Source: Lewinellaceae bacterium
GTDB lineage: Bacteria > Bacteroidota > Bacteroidia > Chitinophagales > Saprospiraceae
DNA length: 62,059 nt
Direction: 5' to 3'
Assembly: GCA_016719605.1 (NCBI GenBank)
Contig: JADJYW010000011.1
Coordinates: 1-62,059 of the forward strand
In this document: one piece after another, positions 46,800-57,554 of the stretch
How positions within the stretch are numbered: the stretch's first letter is position 1
How the letters are laid out: each line of letters starts with the position of its first letter
Program-made: the position numbers and the translations under genes
Notes under the pieces: generated by a model
The model's database searches: none
What the model saw: only the letters and a program-made list of their open reading frames with translations
Told to the model about the DNA's origin: nothing

Positions 46800-48101
46800 T
46801 CACCCTACCGTGACGACCCAAAAATCTCCGGGTTGCAAATAGCGGCGGGCCAAATCCTGGATTTGCCCGGGTGTAATCGTTCGAATGGTGTGTACCAGCG
46901 CATCAAAGGTATCGAAAGGCAAGTCTTCGGTCACCAGTGTTTTGACGACATCGGAGATGTTCAGGGGGCCGTCCAGTCCGTTCAGCAGCATCCCGAGCAG
47001 GTAATTGCGCACCATATCCAGTTCTTTTTCGGGCACCGGCACATCGCACAGGTTTTTCATTTCGACGAAAATCTGCTTGAGAGCAGCGGGCACCTTGCCG
47101 GTATGCACTTCGGTGGCGATATAGAAATAGCCGTCGTGTAGCATGGAATCCGCCGTCGAGTAGATGTTGTAGGTGAGTCCCCGTTTTTCCCGGATGTTCA
47201 TCATCAGGCGCGAGCCGAAATAGCCGCCGAGAATGGTGTTCAGCACATACACGCCATTATAGTCCGGGTGGTGGCGGGAGAACAGGCGGCGACCAATCTT
47301 GATCGCGGTTTGCAGGGAGCCGGGGTGCGGAATGTGCACGCGTTCGGGCTGATAATCGGGAACGTTTGACAAAAAAGTGGGCACATTGCCCCGCGCGGGC
47401 GCGTGGCCGAAATGCCGGTTCAGCAATGCGAGCACCACATCGTCCACCCGACCGCTGGCAAACAATTGGCAGTTGGCGGGCGTGTACCACTTGCTAAAAT
47501 AATCCTCCAGGTATTCGCGCGTGAGTGCTGCATAATCCTCCGGCGTGGAGTTGTAGCCATACGGATGGTCGCTGCCGAAGATCAACTCCGTAATTTTCCG
47601 GTAGGCTAATATCTCCTCTTTGTCGAGATCAATGAGCAGTTCCTGCAGGTTATTGCGGCGGAATGTTTCCAGTTCATCGGCAGGAAAAGCCGGCTCGTGC
47701 AGGATTTCGGCAAATACGGGCAATAGTTCGCGTGCATACTTGTGCAGGGAAAAAAGCGAAAAGCCCGCCGTGTCCAGGTTGGTCGGGATACTCAGCGAGC
47801 CGCCATAAAAATCAATGTGTTCGGCTATTTCGGCGCCGGCCCGCGAGCGGGTGCCCTCCCGAACCAACCGTGCAACAGCCCGCGATACCAGCCGTTTGGT
47901 CTCTTCCGGCCGCCCCGCCCGGTACACAGCCTCCACTTTCAGAATTTCCTGCCCTGGAAAATCGAGTACATACACCGGAACCCCGTTGTCCAGCCGGATA
48001 ACCTGCGGTAATGGCAGTACCAGCCGGCTCACCGGATGAATGGCCGGAGCCAGGCGTTTCGGCGTTCTTTTCCGCCCGGGAATCACTGAATTTGTCATCA
48101 T
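46800..48101 (-). CDS. M16-family peptidase homologue, predicted inactive
   Basis: 433 residues, intact. Both halves of an M16 (insulinase/pitrilysin) protein are present: VIRLDNGVPVYVLDFPGQEILKVEAVYRAGRPEE and the second-half motif GGYFGSRLMMNIREKRGLTYNIYS. Where active members have HxxEH this one has SRAVARLVREG, so the zinc site is gone. Such subunits usually pair with an active M16 partner (like alpha-MPP or PqqL partners), but none is in this window. No signal peptide. A TACCTTTG promoter element is 16 bp upstream. Confidence 0.9.
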   Translation of the reverse strand: MMTNSVIPGRKRTPKRLAPAIHPVSRLVLPLPQVIRLDNGVPVYVLDFPGQEILKVEAVYRAGRPEETKRLVSRAVARLVREGTRSRAGAEIAEHIDFYGGSLSIPTNLDTAGFSLFSLHKYARELLPVFAEILHEPAFPADELETFRRNNLQELLIDLDKEEILAYRKITELIFGSDHPYGYNSTPEDYAALTREYLEDYFSKWYTPANCQLFASGRVDDVVLALLNRHFGHAPARGNVPTFLSNVPDYQPERVHIPHPGSLQTAIKIGRRLFSRHHPDYNGVYVLNTILGGYFGSRLMMNIREKRGLTYNIYSTADSMLHDGYFYIATEVHTGKVPAALKQIFVEMKNLCDVPVPEKELDMVRNYLLGMLLNGLDGPLNISDVVKTLVTEDLPFDTFDALVHTIRTITPGQIQDLARRYLQPGDFWVVTVG

Positions 48102-48116
48102 TTTCTAAAAAGCGGC

Positions 48117-48124
48117 CAAAGGTA
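48117..48124 (-). promoter_or_regulatory. -7 element TACCTTTG before the M16 gene
   Basis: Exact TAnnTTTG, 16 bp before the start codon on the minus strand. Confidence 0.5.
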
Positions 48125-48183
48125 GGGCTTCCCTTTTTAACAACATGTTGGTTTTTTTACACAAAAAGCCCAAACGTGCGCAT

Positions 48184-48191
48184 TACTTTTG
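48184..48191 (+). promoter_or_regulatory. -7 element TACTTTTG before dnaN
   Basis: Exact TAnnTTTG, 118 bp before the dnaN start; divergent from the M16 promoter. Confidence 0.5.
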
Positions 48192-48308
48192 CGGCGTCAA
48201 GATTTTACAAAATCCTGAAAATCAATTGCCACCCGAACCGCAATCCCTCCCCGGCCCAGCCCGGGGCGTTGCCAACGCTCAACAATCACTCAATCACTCA
48301 AGCACTCC

Positions 48309-49427
48309 ATGAAGTTTAGCGTTTCCTCTTCCGAATTGCTGAAGCAAGTACAAATCGCTTCGGGCGCCCTTGGCTCCAACCCGGTTCTGCCCATTTTGGA
48401 GAACTTCCTGTTCAAAATCGAGAACAAGAAACTCACCATAGCCGCTACCGATCTGGAGACCAGTATCTCCACCAGCATCGAAGTATTGGCCGACGACGAT
48501 TTTACCGTGGCCGTGCCGGCCAAAATTTTGCTGGAAACCCTCAAGGCGCTGCCCCAGCAACCCGTGACGTTCAGCATCAACGAAGAAAATTTCGGCATCG
48601 AGATAACTTCCTCCTACGGCAAATACCGCCTCGCCGGCGAAAACGGCGCGGAATTTCCGCAAATACCCGAGCCGGAAAACGTGGACTCCGTGAAGATCGG
48701 CAGCAAGCACCTGCTGGAGGCTATCAACAAAACAGTGTTTGCTACTTCCAACGACGAACTGCGCCCGGCCATGACCGGCGTGTACTTTCAAGTGGATTTC
48801 AACAAACTCACCTGTGTGGCCACCGATGCGCACAAACTCGTGAAAATCACCACACCCCAACTGGCCGGCGAAGTGGCAACCACGTTTATCGTGCCCAAAA
48901 AAGCCCTCAACCTGCTCAAAAACGCCCTGCCTGCCAACGATAATGTTGCCGTCGCCTTCAACAAGGCCAACGCCTTTTTTGCCTTTGGCGATATGCACCT
49001 CGTCTGCCGACTCATTGACGCCCGCTACCCGGACTACAACGCCGTAATCCCGGTGGACAACCCCAACGTCATGACCGTCAACCGCGCCGATTTCCAAAAT
49101 TCGCTCAAGCGTATTGCCATCTACGCCAACAAGACCACCAACCAGGTTGTGCTGGACGTGTCGGACAAAAGCCTGACCGTGTCGGCTCAGGACCTCGATT
49201 TTTCCAATGAGGCTACCGAACAAATGTCCTGCTCCTTCGACGGCACACCTTTGCGCATCGCCTTCAACGCCAAGTTTCTGGTGGAAATGCTGAGTTCTCT
49301 CGACAGCGAAGAGGTGAAAATGGAGTTCTCCACCCCCTCCCGCGCCGGTATCCTCACCCCGGTAGAAGAGGCCAATACCGACCGCGAAATACTGATGCTG
49401 GTGATGCCGGTGATGCTGAATAATTAA
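48309..49427 (+). CDS. dnaN: DNA polymerase III sliding clamp (beta subunit)
   Basis: 372 residues, intact. Ring clamp that tethers the replicase. MKFSVSSSELLKQVQIASGAL, NPVLPILENFLFKIENKKLTI, then the three clamp repeats (VPAKILLETLKALP, FATSNDELRPAMTGVYF, LVCRLIDARYPDYNAVIP) and the C-terminal ILMLVMPVMLNN. Not next to dnaA, as is common in this phylum. leuS begins 21 bp after the stop. Confidence 0.96.
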   Translation: MKFSVSSSELLKQVQIASGALGSNPVLPILENFLFKIENKKLTIAATDLETSISTSIEVLADDDFTVAVPAKILLETLKALPQQPVTFSINEENFGIEITSSYGKYRLAGENGAEFPQIPEPENVDSVKIGSKHLLEAINKTVFATSNDELRPAMTGVYFQVDFNKLTCVATDAHKLVKITTPQLAGEVATTFIVPKKALNLLKNALPANDNVAVAFNKANAFFAFGDMHLVCRLIDARYPDYNAVIPVDNPNVMTVNRADFQNSLKRIAIYANKTTNQVVLDVSDKSLTVSAQDLDFSNEATEQMSCSFDGTPLRIAFNAKFLVEMLSSLDSEEVKMEFSTPSRAGILTPVEEANTDREILMLVMPVMLNN

Positions 49428-49448
49428 AAAACTATAGTAATCTCTTTC

Positions 49449-52400
49449 ATGGAATACGCGCCGCGTGAGATAGAATCGAAGTGGAAAGCCTGGTGGAAAG
49501 CCCAACGGACCTATCAGGTACACAACCATTCGCCCAAACCGAAATTCTACATCCTCAACATGTTCCCCTACCCCTCGGGGGCCGGGCTGCATGTGGGCCA
49601 CCCGTTAGGCTACATTGCCAGCGATATCGTAGCCCGCTACAAACGCCTCAAAGGTTTCAACGTGCTCAACCCCATGGGCTACGATTCCTTCGGACTCCCG
49701 GCAGAGCAGTACGCCATTCAAACCGGCATCCACCCCGCTGTATCCACCGAGCAAAACATCGAACGGTACCGGGAGCAACTGGACAATATCGGTTTTTGCT
49801 TCGACTGGAACCGCGAAGTACGCACCAGCGACCCCGCTTTTTACAAGTGGACGCAGTGGATTTTTATGCGCCTGTTCGAGCACTATTACGACCTGGATGC
49901 CGACAAGGCACTGCCCGTGCAAGACCTCGCAGCCCGTTTTGAGAAAAATGGCAACTACGGCGTGCGTGCCGTTTGCGATGAGGATACACCGAAAATATCG
50001 GCAGCCGACTGGAATAGCATGCCCGAAAAAGAGCAGCAGCTATTCCTGCTCAAATACCGCCTGACCTTCCCCGAAGAATCCTACGTCAACTGGTGCCCGG
50101 CCATGGGCACCGTGTTGTCCAACGACGAGGTCAAGGACGGTGTCAGCGAACGCGGCGGATACCCCGTAGAGCGCAAACTGATGAAACAGTGGAGCATGCG
50201 CATCACCGCATACTGCGACCGCCTGCTCGACGGACTGAACGAGGTGGACTGGTCGGAATCTATCAAGGAACAACAGCGCAACTGGATCGGCCGCTCGCAG
50301 GGCGCTTCCGTGCGATTTGCTGTGGACGGCCACGAGGGTGTCCATATCGAGGTTTTTACGACCCGTGTGGACACTATTTATGGCGCCACGTTCATGGTGC
50401 TGGCCCCCGAACACGACCTGGTGCCACACCTGACGACCCCTGCCCAACAACCCGAGGTGGACACCTATATCAAATGGACGGCCTCCCGCTCAGATCTGGA
50501 GCGCATGTCGGAAGTCAAACGAGTGACCGGCGCCAATACCGGCGCGTTTGCCGTCAACCCCTGCAATGGCCAAAAAATCCCGATCTATATCGCCGACTAT
50601 GTGCTGGCGGGCTACGGAACGGGCGCCGTGATGGCCGTACCCGGCGGCGACCAGCGCGACTGGAACTTCGCCACCCACTTTGGCCTGCCCATTGTGCCTG
50701 TTCTGGATGCCCAGCAAAATCTTGACGAGGCCGCCGATCCGACCAAAGCAGGTTGCTATATCAATTCCGGTATGATCAACGGCATGACGTACGAAGCGGC
50801 CGTGCCGACGCTGATCCGGTGGTTGGAGGAAAATGGCCTCGGAAAAGGCAAGGTGCAGTACAAACTGCGCAACGCCGTATTCAGCCGCCAGCGCTACTGG
50901 GGTGAGCCGGTGCCCGTCTACTGGAAAGACGAAGTGCCGCACCTCCTTGATGAAAAAGACCTGCCGCTGGTGCTGCCCGCCATTGACAAATACCTGCCCA
51001 CCGAATCGGGCGAACCGCCCCTGGCACGCGCCGAAGGGTGGCGCTACACCTCGGAGCAGGATAATGCCGTGCACGAATACGAACTCAGTACCATGCCCGG
51101 GTGGGCCGGTTCCTCGTGGTACTGGTACCGCTACATGGATCCGCACAACGACGGGGAGTTTTGCAGCGCCGATGCAGTAAAATACTGGAAATGTGTGGAT
51201 TGGTACATCGGCGGCGCCGAGCATGCCGTGGGTCACTTGCTGTACAGCCGTTTCTGGAACCACTTCCTGTACGACCTCGGCCTGGTGCCTGAACGGGAGT
51301 TTGCCAAAAAACTCACCAACCAGGGTATGATTCAGGGGCGCTCCAGCCTGGTCTTTCGGGCCAAGGAGCATTTTTATGAAGAATACCTGTGGATCAAAGT
51401 GTTGCAGCCTTATTTCCCCGAATACGGGCCTATGCGCATACCGGCCAACAAAGCGGAGGAATCTTTCACCTACGATTTTGCTTTCGAAACCAACGACCTG
51501 GTGGTTGAGGTGGTTTCGTGGAAACAATCGGACAAAATCGAGGCTATCCGCAAAACCGCCGAGGCCGACGGCAAGCGCCTGCTCGTACTTTTTATTGAAG
51601 AACTGGCCGAGTGCATCAACGAGCACGAGCGCACAGCAGCCAAAATCAGCCGCGCACTGAACAGCCGCGACCGATTTTTTATGACCGAGCAAGGGCCGCA
51701 GTACGAACAACTCTTCGTGTCGTACAACCTGACCGCCAAGTACTCGCCCGAATGCTTCAGCAAACTGCATGTGGATGTGAGCATGGTCGGCGACGATGTG
51801 CTGGACCTGAGCAGAGCCAGGCAGCTGTCCATGTTCCAGAACGCCAATTTCAAGGTGGACCCGGACGGAAAGTTTACCTGTTCCTACGAGGTGGAAAAAA
51901 TGTCGAAGTCGAAATACAACGTGGTGAACCCCGATGACATGGTGGCCCAGTATGGCGCCGACTGTTTCCGCATGTACGAGATGTTCCTCGGCCCGGTGGA
52001 GATGAGCAAGCCTTGGGACACCAACGGCATTACCGGAGTCTATGGCTTTTTGCGCCGCTTTTGGGGCTTGTTTATCGGTGAAGACGGCGCGTGGTTACCC
52101 ACCGATGAGGCACCATCCGCGACGAACTGCGCGCCCTGCACAACTGCATCAAAAAAGTGACGGAGGATATTGAGCGGTTTTCAATGAATACCTGTGTCAG
52201 CCATTTTATGATCCTGAGCAACGAACTGCGCGCGCTGAAAAGCAACAAACGCGCTGTGCTGGAACCCGCCGTGATTATGCTGGCGCCTTTCGCACCGCAC
52301 CTGGCCGAGGAACTGTGGCACCGACTGGGACACGAAACGACCGTTTGCGATGCCGAATGGCCCGTCTTGAACGAGGAGTTTTTGAAAACCGACACCATCG

Positions 52401-52579
52401 TTTATCCCGTACAGATCAACGGCAAACACCGCGGCAACATCGAGATCGCCGTATCAGCCACGCCCGCCGAAGTGGAGGCGTTTGCCATGCAGCAGGAATT
52501 TGTGCGCCGCAACCTCGAAGGGGTTGTGGTGAAAAAATTTATCGTGATCCCGGGACGGATCGTGAATATCGTGGTGTAA
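49449..52579 (+). CDS. leuS: Leucyl-tRNA synthetase with large internal insertion (one frameshift)
   Basis: About 1043 residues; typical bacterial LeuRS has 820-950. Class I signature HVGH at residue 48, editing domain with GYGTGAVMAVPGGDQRDW, and KMSKS at about 817. A segment at roughly 640-750, between GRSSLVFRAK and KLHVDVSMVGDDVLD, contains YDFAFETNDLVVEVVSWKQSDK and GKRLLVLFIEELAECI and looks like a nuclease-type alpha/beta fold. The C-terminal anticodon domain follows a frame change near 52110, then IMLAPFAPHLAEELWHRLG. Otherwise a normal essential enzyme charging tRNA-Leu. Confidence 0.93.
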
Positions 52580-52583
52580 AAAA

Positions 52584-52768
52584 ATCCGTGAGGGTGTCTC
52601 GTAAGTCCGCACGATAATTGCGAAGTTGACAGGCGAATCCATTTTTGACAGGATGAAAAGGATTTACAGGAGTTTTCGGCGGCGGGCCTGCTCATTTATC
52701 TTGTAAATCCTTTTCTATCAAACATCAAATGCCCGTCAAAACAGTACTTATGATACACCTTCACGGAT
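52584..52768. mobile_element. MITE-like GTGTCTCGTAAGT element (copy 2)
   Basis: 23-bp imperfect terminal repeats (ATCCGTGAGGGTGTCTCGTA at 52584 and its inverse ending 52768, 20 of 23 matching). The interior GACAGGCGAATCCATTTTTG and CAGGATG match the 24172 element read in reverse. Starts 5 bp after the leuS stop; lies between convergent genes. Confidence 0.7.
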
Positions 52769-52790
52769 CATCAGCCATTTTAAACGCACC

Positions 52791-53219
52791 TTAAGCGTCC
52801 TTTTTCTCCTCGTCGGCGCCGAAATCCCGGGCTTTATCCCAGAAACTCTTACCCTTTTCGGCAAGTTCGGAAGCCTCTTCCTGCACATCACCCAGCAATT
52901 CTTTGGCTTTGTCGGCCATGAAACCCAGGGCACCACCTTCATGCCCGGCCACTTTTTCTTTGGCGGCTTGTAGTTCGGCGGCTTTCTCGGCTGCCTCGGC
53001 ACGGGCCTCAGCAGCCATTTGCTCAGCCTTGTCGCTCCACTCGGTCAGCTTTTCGCCGGCGGCGTCTTTCAACTGACCAAATTTTTCGCCGGCAGCATCT
53101 ACCAGCGGGGCAATTTTTTCAGTGGCTTCCTCCCGGAGTTGCTCCAGTTGTTCGCCGGCCTTACCGGCCATCTCCCTGGCGGAATCCAGGAATTCTTGCA
53201 ATTTGTCTTTCTCTTCCAT
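52791..53219 (-). CDS. Helical LEA/apolipoprotein-like protein
   Basis: 142 residues, almost entirely Ala, Glu, Lys and Gln in heptad-like order (DSAREMAGKAGEQLEQLREE, AAEKAAELQAAKEKVAGHEG). Predicted long amphipathic helices without signal peptide, like YtxH/LEA or apolipoprotein A1-type stress proteins. Such proteins often protect membranes or proteins under desiccation or stress. Only the composition supports this; the specific role is unknown. Confidence 0.6.
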   Translation of the reverse strand: MEEKDKLQEFLDSAREMAGKAGEQLEQLREEATEKIAPLVDAAGEKFGQLKDAAGEKLTEWSDKAEQMAAEARAEAAEKAAELQAAKEKVAGHEGGALGFMADKAKELLGDVQEEASELAEKGKSFWDKARDFGADEEKKDA

Positions 53220-53228
53220 GATGATAAA

Positions 53229-53340
53229 GTGTTTAAAGGTTTGAAGGTTGGAAGGTTAGAGGGTTAGAAGGTTGGAAGGTTGGAAGGTTGGAGGGTTGTC
53301 GCAACCAGAAACCTTCCAACCCTCCAACCTTCAAACCCTC
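53229..53340. repeat. GAAGGTTG tandem and inverted repeat cluster
   Basis: About eight tandem units of GAAGGTTG/GAGGGTTG on one side face CCTTCCAACCCTCCAACC and AACCTTCAAACCC on the other, forming a large potential hairpin. Related to 19183-19232. Lies between the helical protein gene and pepT (stop 53343). Confidence 0.75.
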
Positions 53341-53342
53341 TT

Positions 53343-54580
53343 TTATTCCGCCCGCTCTTCCCACACCTGCGCCAGGTGTACAATTGTTTCGGCGGCTTTT
53401 TCCATATCCTGCACCGACACCCACTCGTATTTGGAGTGAAAAGCGTGCTCGCCGGCAAATAGATTGGGACAGGGCAGCCCCATAAATGACAACCGGGAGC
53501 CATCGGTGCCGCCGCGGATGGAACTCTGGATCGGGCTGGCAAAACCTGCACGGCGAAGCGCTTCTATGGCATTGCCCACTACTTGCGGGTACCGGCGCAG
53601 CACCTTGCCCATGTTGCGGTATTGTTCGACGACTTTCACTTCGGCCCGGGAGTTGGGGTAGTTTTTCAGAACCCCGTCCACGATTTTTTGCAGCGTACGG
53701 GCGTGACGTTTGAGGCCGCCCTCGGTGAAATCGCGCAAAATAAATTTGATCGTGGCCTTTTCCAGGCCACCCTCGATGGCGGTAGGATGGATAAAACCCT
53801 GACGGCCTTCGGTGTGTTCGGGGCTGAGTTTATCGGGCATTTTGGCCAGAATTTTTCCGGCAATTTTCAGCGCATGCTCCATTTTGCCTTTGGCAAATCC
53901 CGGATGCGCCGACACCCCGTGAATAGTGACAACCGCCCCGTCGGCGCTGAAGGTCTCGTTTTCGATGCTGCCTGCTGTTTCGCCGTCAATGGTGTAGCCA
54001 AACCGGGCGCCGAGCTTTTTCATATCTAATTTGCTCACACCCCGGCCAATTTCCTCGTCGGGGGTAAACAAGATGCGAATTTTGCCGTGCTTGATCGAAG
54101 GATTGTTGATGAGGATATGTGCGGCAGACATGATAGCCGCCACACCGGCCTTGTTGTCGGCACCGAGCAGGGTCGTGCCGCTGGCGGTGATGATATCATT
54201 GCCGTGCTGGTGCTTCAGATCGGGATGTTCGCTTTCGCGGATCACGATGGCGGGGTCGTCGGGCAGCACCAGGTCCTGGCCCTTGTACTTCGGATGCACG
54301 ATCGGCTTAACCCCCGTGCCGGAGCAGTCGGGCGCTGTATCCACATGGGAGCAAAAGCAAATGACGGGTACTTTTTTGTCCGTGTTGGCTGGAATAGTGG
54401 CATACACATAGCCAAATTCGTCCAATTCAGCATCCGGGATACCTATTTCGTGCAGCTCCTGCACGAGTATCCGGCTCAGGTCTTTTTGTTTTCAGTACTG
54501 GGAATAGTCTTGCTTTCGGGGTCGCTTTGGGTGTCAATCTGGACGTAGCGCAGGAAACGCTCTTTGGCAGTATGATTCAT
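53343..54580 (-). CDS. pepT: Peptidase T (tripeptidase, M20) (frameshifted)
   Basis: About 412 residues. Removes the N-terminal residue of tripeptides. Starts MNHTAKERFLRYVQIDTQSD, one frame change near 54480, then FCSHVDTAPDCSG (zinc His and Asp), LLGADNKAGVAAIM (bridging Asp), FTPDEEIGRGV (catalytic Glu), GFAKGKMEHALK, RGGTDGSRLSFMG and AGEHAFHSKYEWV, the last His being a metal ligand. Matches PepT more than other M20 enzymes. Cytoplasmic. Confidence 0.93.
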
Positions 54581-54675
54581 TTTTTGTGATAATTGTTAAG
54601 AGTCTGGTGATGTGTGTTGCGGTGCACTACTGGATATTTTCTCGAAACTCCCAAAGGGTTTGTCTTGCGGTTGTT

Positions 54676-54945
54676 TCATTCCGCGTCACTGGATTTTTTC
54701 CATTTTCCAAGGAGCTCACGGGACTTTTCGGAGAGTACTTCCGGGTCAACGGCTAAGGAGTTGAGGATTTCGAGCAGGCAATTGATCCGGGCCTCAATAT
54801 CGAAAAACTTGCTGACCACGGCTATTTTTCGGTGTTCCACGATACAGTAGCCGCTGTGAAAGTTGCCCTTTTCATACCGGATGGCGTAGTCCAGTTCGGT
54901 AAAAAGGTCTTCCAGTTTTTTCAGCGATGTTTGAGTGTAGCGCAT
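54676..54945 (-). CDS. Conserved Bacteroidota hypothetical, 89 aa
   Basis: MRYTQTSLKKLEDLFTELDYAIRYEKGNFHSGYCIVEHRK then VVSKFFDIEARINCLLEIL. A compact alpha/beta protein without signal peptide. I recall similar short proteins across the phylum but none with known function. Start set at this Met rather than an upstream one that would add a low-complexity leader. A TACTTTTG element lies about 59 bp upstream. Confidence 0.7.
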   Translation of the reverse strand: MRYTQTSLKKLEDLFTELDYAIRYEKGNFHSGYCIVEHRKIAVVSKFFDIEARINCLLEILNSLAVDPEVLSEKSRELLGKWKKSSDAE

Positions 54946-55003
54946 AAGCGTTCTATCTTGGCCGCGTCTTGCCGGTTTGGCATACCCCCGGGCAAGGCGC
55001 ACG

Positions 55004-55011
55004 CAAAAGTA
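55004..55011 (-). promoter_or_regulatory. -7 element TACTTTTG before the 89-aa protein
   Basis: Exact TAnnTTTG, on the minus strand; its complement lies 19 bp before the plus-strand outer-membrane gene start. Confidence 0.4.
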
Positions 55012-55029
55012 TCCAAAATTTCAGGCACC

Positions 55030-55708
55030 ATGCACAAACACACAACTACCGGACAATTTTTCGGGCGCCGGCTTGACCGGGCCGCCCTGCTCCTTGCCCT
55101 CCCGTTCCTGCTGCTGCCCAATGCAGCGACAGCACAACGCGAACAACGTTTCAAAGCAGGTATCATCGCCGGCGTCACGGCCTCGCAGATTGACGGCGAT
55201 GCCTCCGCCCGCTACCACAAGGTGGGTCTCCAGGGGGGGCTGCGGCATCGTAGTGTTGCGCCCAAACAGGATGCCAGCATCGAATTCCTGTTCACGCAAC
55301 GCGGCCCGCAACGAGTCCAAAACGCCGCCGTTTTTTAAAACCACACTCAACTACATTGAGGTGCCCGTGCAGTGGCACTACCACGACTGGGCAGCCAATG
55401 GCGACCCCGAAGACCCGGATTTTTACCGCGTACATTTCAATGTGGGTTTGTCGTACAGCAGGCTGCTGAATTACCAGGACGATTCCGACGATCTCGGCGC
55501 GGGCATCACGGCAGCCCTGCCCGACCTGAACAAAAACGGCTTTTGCTTCCTGATCGGGGCCAGTTTTTACGCCACGCAACACGTTGCGTTCACCGTTCGG
55601 TACCACCGGGCCATCAACCGGCTGTACTCCCCCGGCAAACCCGGCACCAACTACGCCTATTCCCTCAACGAGCATTTCCTCGCCTTCCAAACCATGTACG
55701 TTTTTTGA
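55030..55708 (+). CDS. Outer-membrane beta-barrel protein, PorT-like (frameshifted)
   Basis: About 226 residues. Signal peptide (MHKHTTTGQFFGRRLDRAAL then LLALPFLLLPNAATAQ), then FKAGIIAGVTASQIDGD and GLQGGLR, the start of an eight-strand barrel of the OMP_b-brl_2 type; after frame changes near 55250 and 55330, TLNYIEVPVQWHYH, FNVGLSYSRLLNYQ and a terminal FLAFQTMYVF. The stop overlaps the Ppx/GppA start codon (TGATG). Confidence 0.75.
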
Positions 55709-56629
55709 TGACCAAACACGCCGTCATTGACCTCGGCACCAACACCTTCCACCTGCTCGTGGTCGAACTGGATGCCGACGGCAGGGAAGCTGGACTCCGG
55801 TACTGCGCGAGCCGTTTTGTCAAATTAGCCGAAGCGGGCATCCAGCGCATCGGCGCTGCGGCTTTCGAACGCGGATTGGCGACACTGGCGCTGTTCCGCC
55901 ACACCTCGACAAACACGGCATAGCCCGGAATCCGTGCCTGCTTTCGGAACGGCCGCGCTGCGCACGGCCGCAAAATGCGCCGAAATTTCAAGCCGTTTAT
56001 ACCCCACCGGTATTCGCGCCGAGGCGATCGGCGGGAACGTGAAGCGCTGCTGATTTACAAAGGTGTGCGGCAGGCTGTGCCCTTCCCCGACAACCGGGTG
56101 CTGGTGATGGACATTGGCGGCGGCGGCGTGGAAATGGTGCTGGCCGATCCGGCCGGCCCGATCTGGCAGCAGGTTTTCCGGTGGGCGTGGCGGTCTTATT
56201 CCAGTGTTTTCACAAAAGCAACCCCATTGCTCCCGAAGAGATCGCTGCGGTCGAGGCATTTTTGGATGAAACCATGGCCGAACTGTGGGTCGAACTGGAG
56301 CGTCTCCCCTCCCCCACCCTCGTGGGTGCTGCCGGCGCGTTCGACATCATTGACCTGTTCCTGCTCGATCCCGCTACCACCTCCTGTACGGCTGGATACC
56401 CGTAGCCGATTTCCGAGCCGCTGTACGCAGAAATTATCCGCAGTACCCTCGTCGAACGCGGAGGCCTGGCAGGGGACTGATCCCCGAGCGTCGCGAGATG
56501 ATCGTGGTGGGTATGATCCTGATCCGGCACATTTTGCGGCGCGGTGCCATGCGGGAAATTTACACGTCGGTGTACTCGATGAAGGAGGGGATGCTGGCGG
56601 AAGTTATCGGCGACCTCCATAACGGTTAG
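55708..56629 (+). pseudogene. Exopolyphosphatase/GppA family protein, broken by several frameshifts
   Basis: MTKHAVIDLGTNTFHLLVVEL is the ASKHA nucleotide-phosphatase opening; DNRVLVMDIGGGGVEMVL is the second phosphate loop and GAAGAFDIIDLFLLD and IYTSVYSMKEGMLAEVIGDL complete the domain. At least five frame changes (about 55900-56460) are needed in 307 codons, far more than neighbours. It may be decay or poor sequence; family size fits a single-domain Ppx/GppA of about 300 residues. Possible role: polyphosphate or pppGpp hydrolysis. Confidence 0.75.
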
Positions 56630-56860
56630 CGCAAGACCAGCACTTTTTTTGAAGATGGCCGGCTTACGATCATGCGGTAAACAAGCAACGTGGACAGAGG
56701 AGGATGTTAATCGCCATCTTTCTAAGTATCTGGACTGAATAAATCGATAAATAACGCGAGTTTTGATAAGATAAGGCATTTTTGAAAGCATAGCAGCGCT
56801 GGTTGAAAAAACGGTATTCGGCGCAAAAGACAAAGTGGATTTATTTCAATCAGGCTATGA
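56630..56860. other. Intergenic, no feature recognised
   Basis: Convergent gap between Ppx/GppA and the DUF4386-like gene. I see no hairpin, repeat or conserved ORF. Confidence 0.5.
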
Positions 56861-57545
56861 TTATGGTGAACGAAATTTTATCCCAACCACTACCAGCCAG
56901 ACCTGCCACAATATACTGCCGATGAAACCTGCATCCTCCCAAACCGGAAAACTGGGCATTACCGTAGCAAACAACTCTGCCTGCGCCAACAGGTAAATGA
57001 AAGAACTACAGAAACCCAATGACCCACTTTGGGAAAAGTTTCAATTTTGCAAAGGACAAGGAGAGTGTGGCCGTCCAGACGATGGTGAACAATTGTCCCA
57101 GATGCTCGCCCAAAATTACACCACCAAATTGATGAATGGCTTTAAAAGCTACCAAGGCAGCGGCTTTTGTCGGCTCGTCGGTAGCGGTCACGAATGTGTC
57201 TGCCAAAATCGGTACTACGAATGTCCAGCGCAACAGCCCGACCATTTGCACCACTAAACCGATGACACCGATGTTGGTGGCTGTACGCACGAGAAGTGAT
57301 CTGGCTCCTGTTTTTGCCCCAAAAGGATGTTAAGCCGGCAAAAAAGTGGGATGCCCACGGTAGCGAAGGCAAACCACGTCAAATCAGGCGACTGCCCCCC
57401 CATCGTGAAACCTGATTAGTACGGTCGCCGTATCCTGCCTCAAAATATCGGGATGCTCAAAAATGATAGTGAGCATCGTGTACGGGATGCAAAGAGCGAT
57501 TGCCCCGACTATGAATAATGCGCCGATTGTTTGGTTGGTTTTCAT
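56861..57545 (-). pseudogene. DUF4386-like membrane protein, frameshifted
   Basis: Starts MKTNQTIGALFIVGAIALCIPY and carries further helices (IGVIGLVVQMVGLL, TVWTATLSLSFAKL-like block, FLSSFIYLLAQAELFATVMP) ending ILWQVWLVVVGIKF, the pattern I associate with DUF4386. About 228 codons with frame changes near 57400, 57290 and 57005. Located 9 bp after the outer-membrane protein gene, as part of one operon. Function unknown. Confidence 0.5.
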
Positions 57546-57554
57546 TGTTGGTTT

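Noticed and set aside
53229..53340. Possible CRISPR or tandem-gene array
   Set aside because: Unit is only 8 bp with an inverted partner; simple repeat/hairpin.
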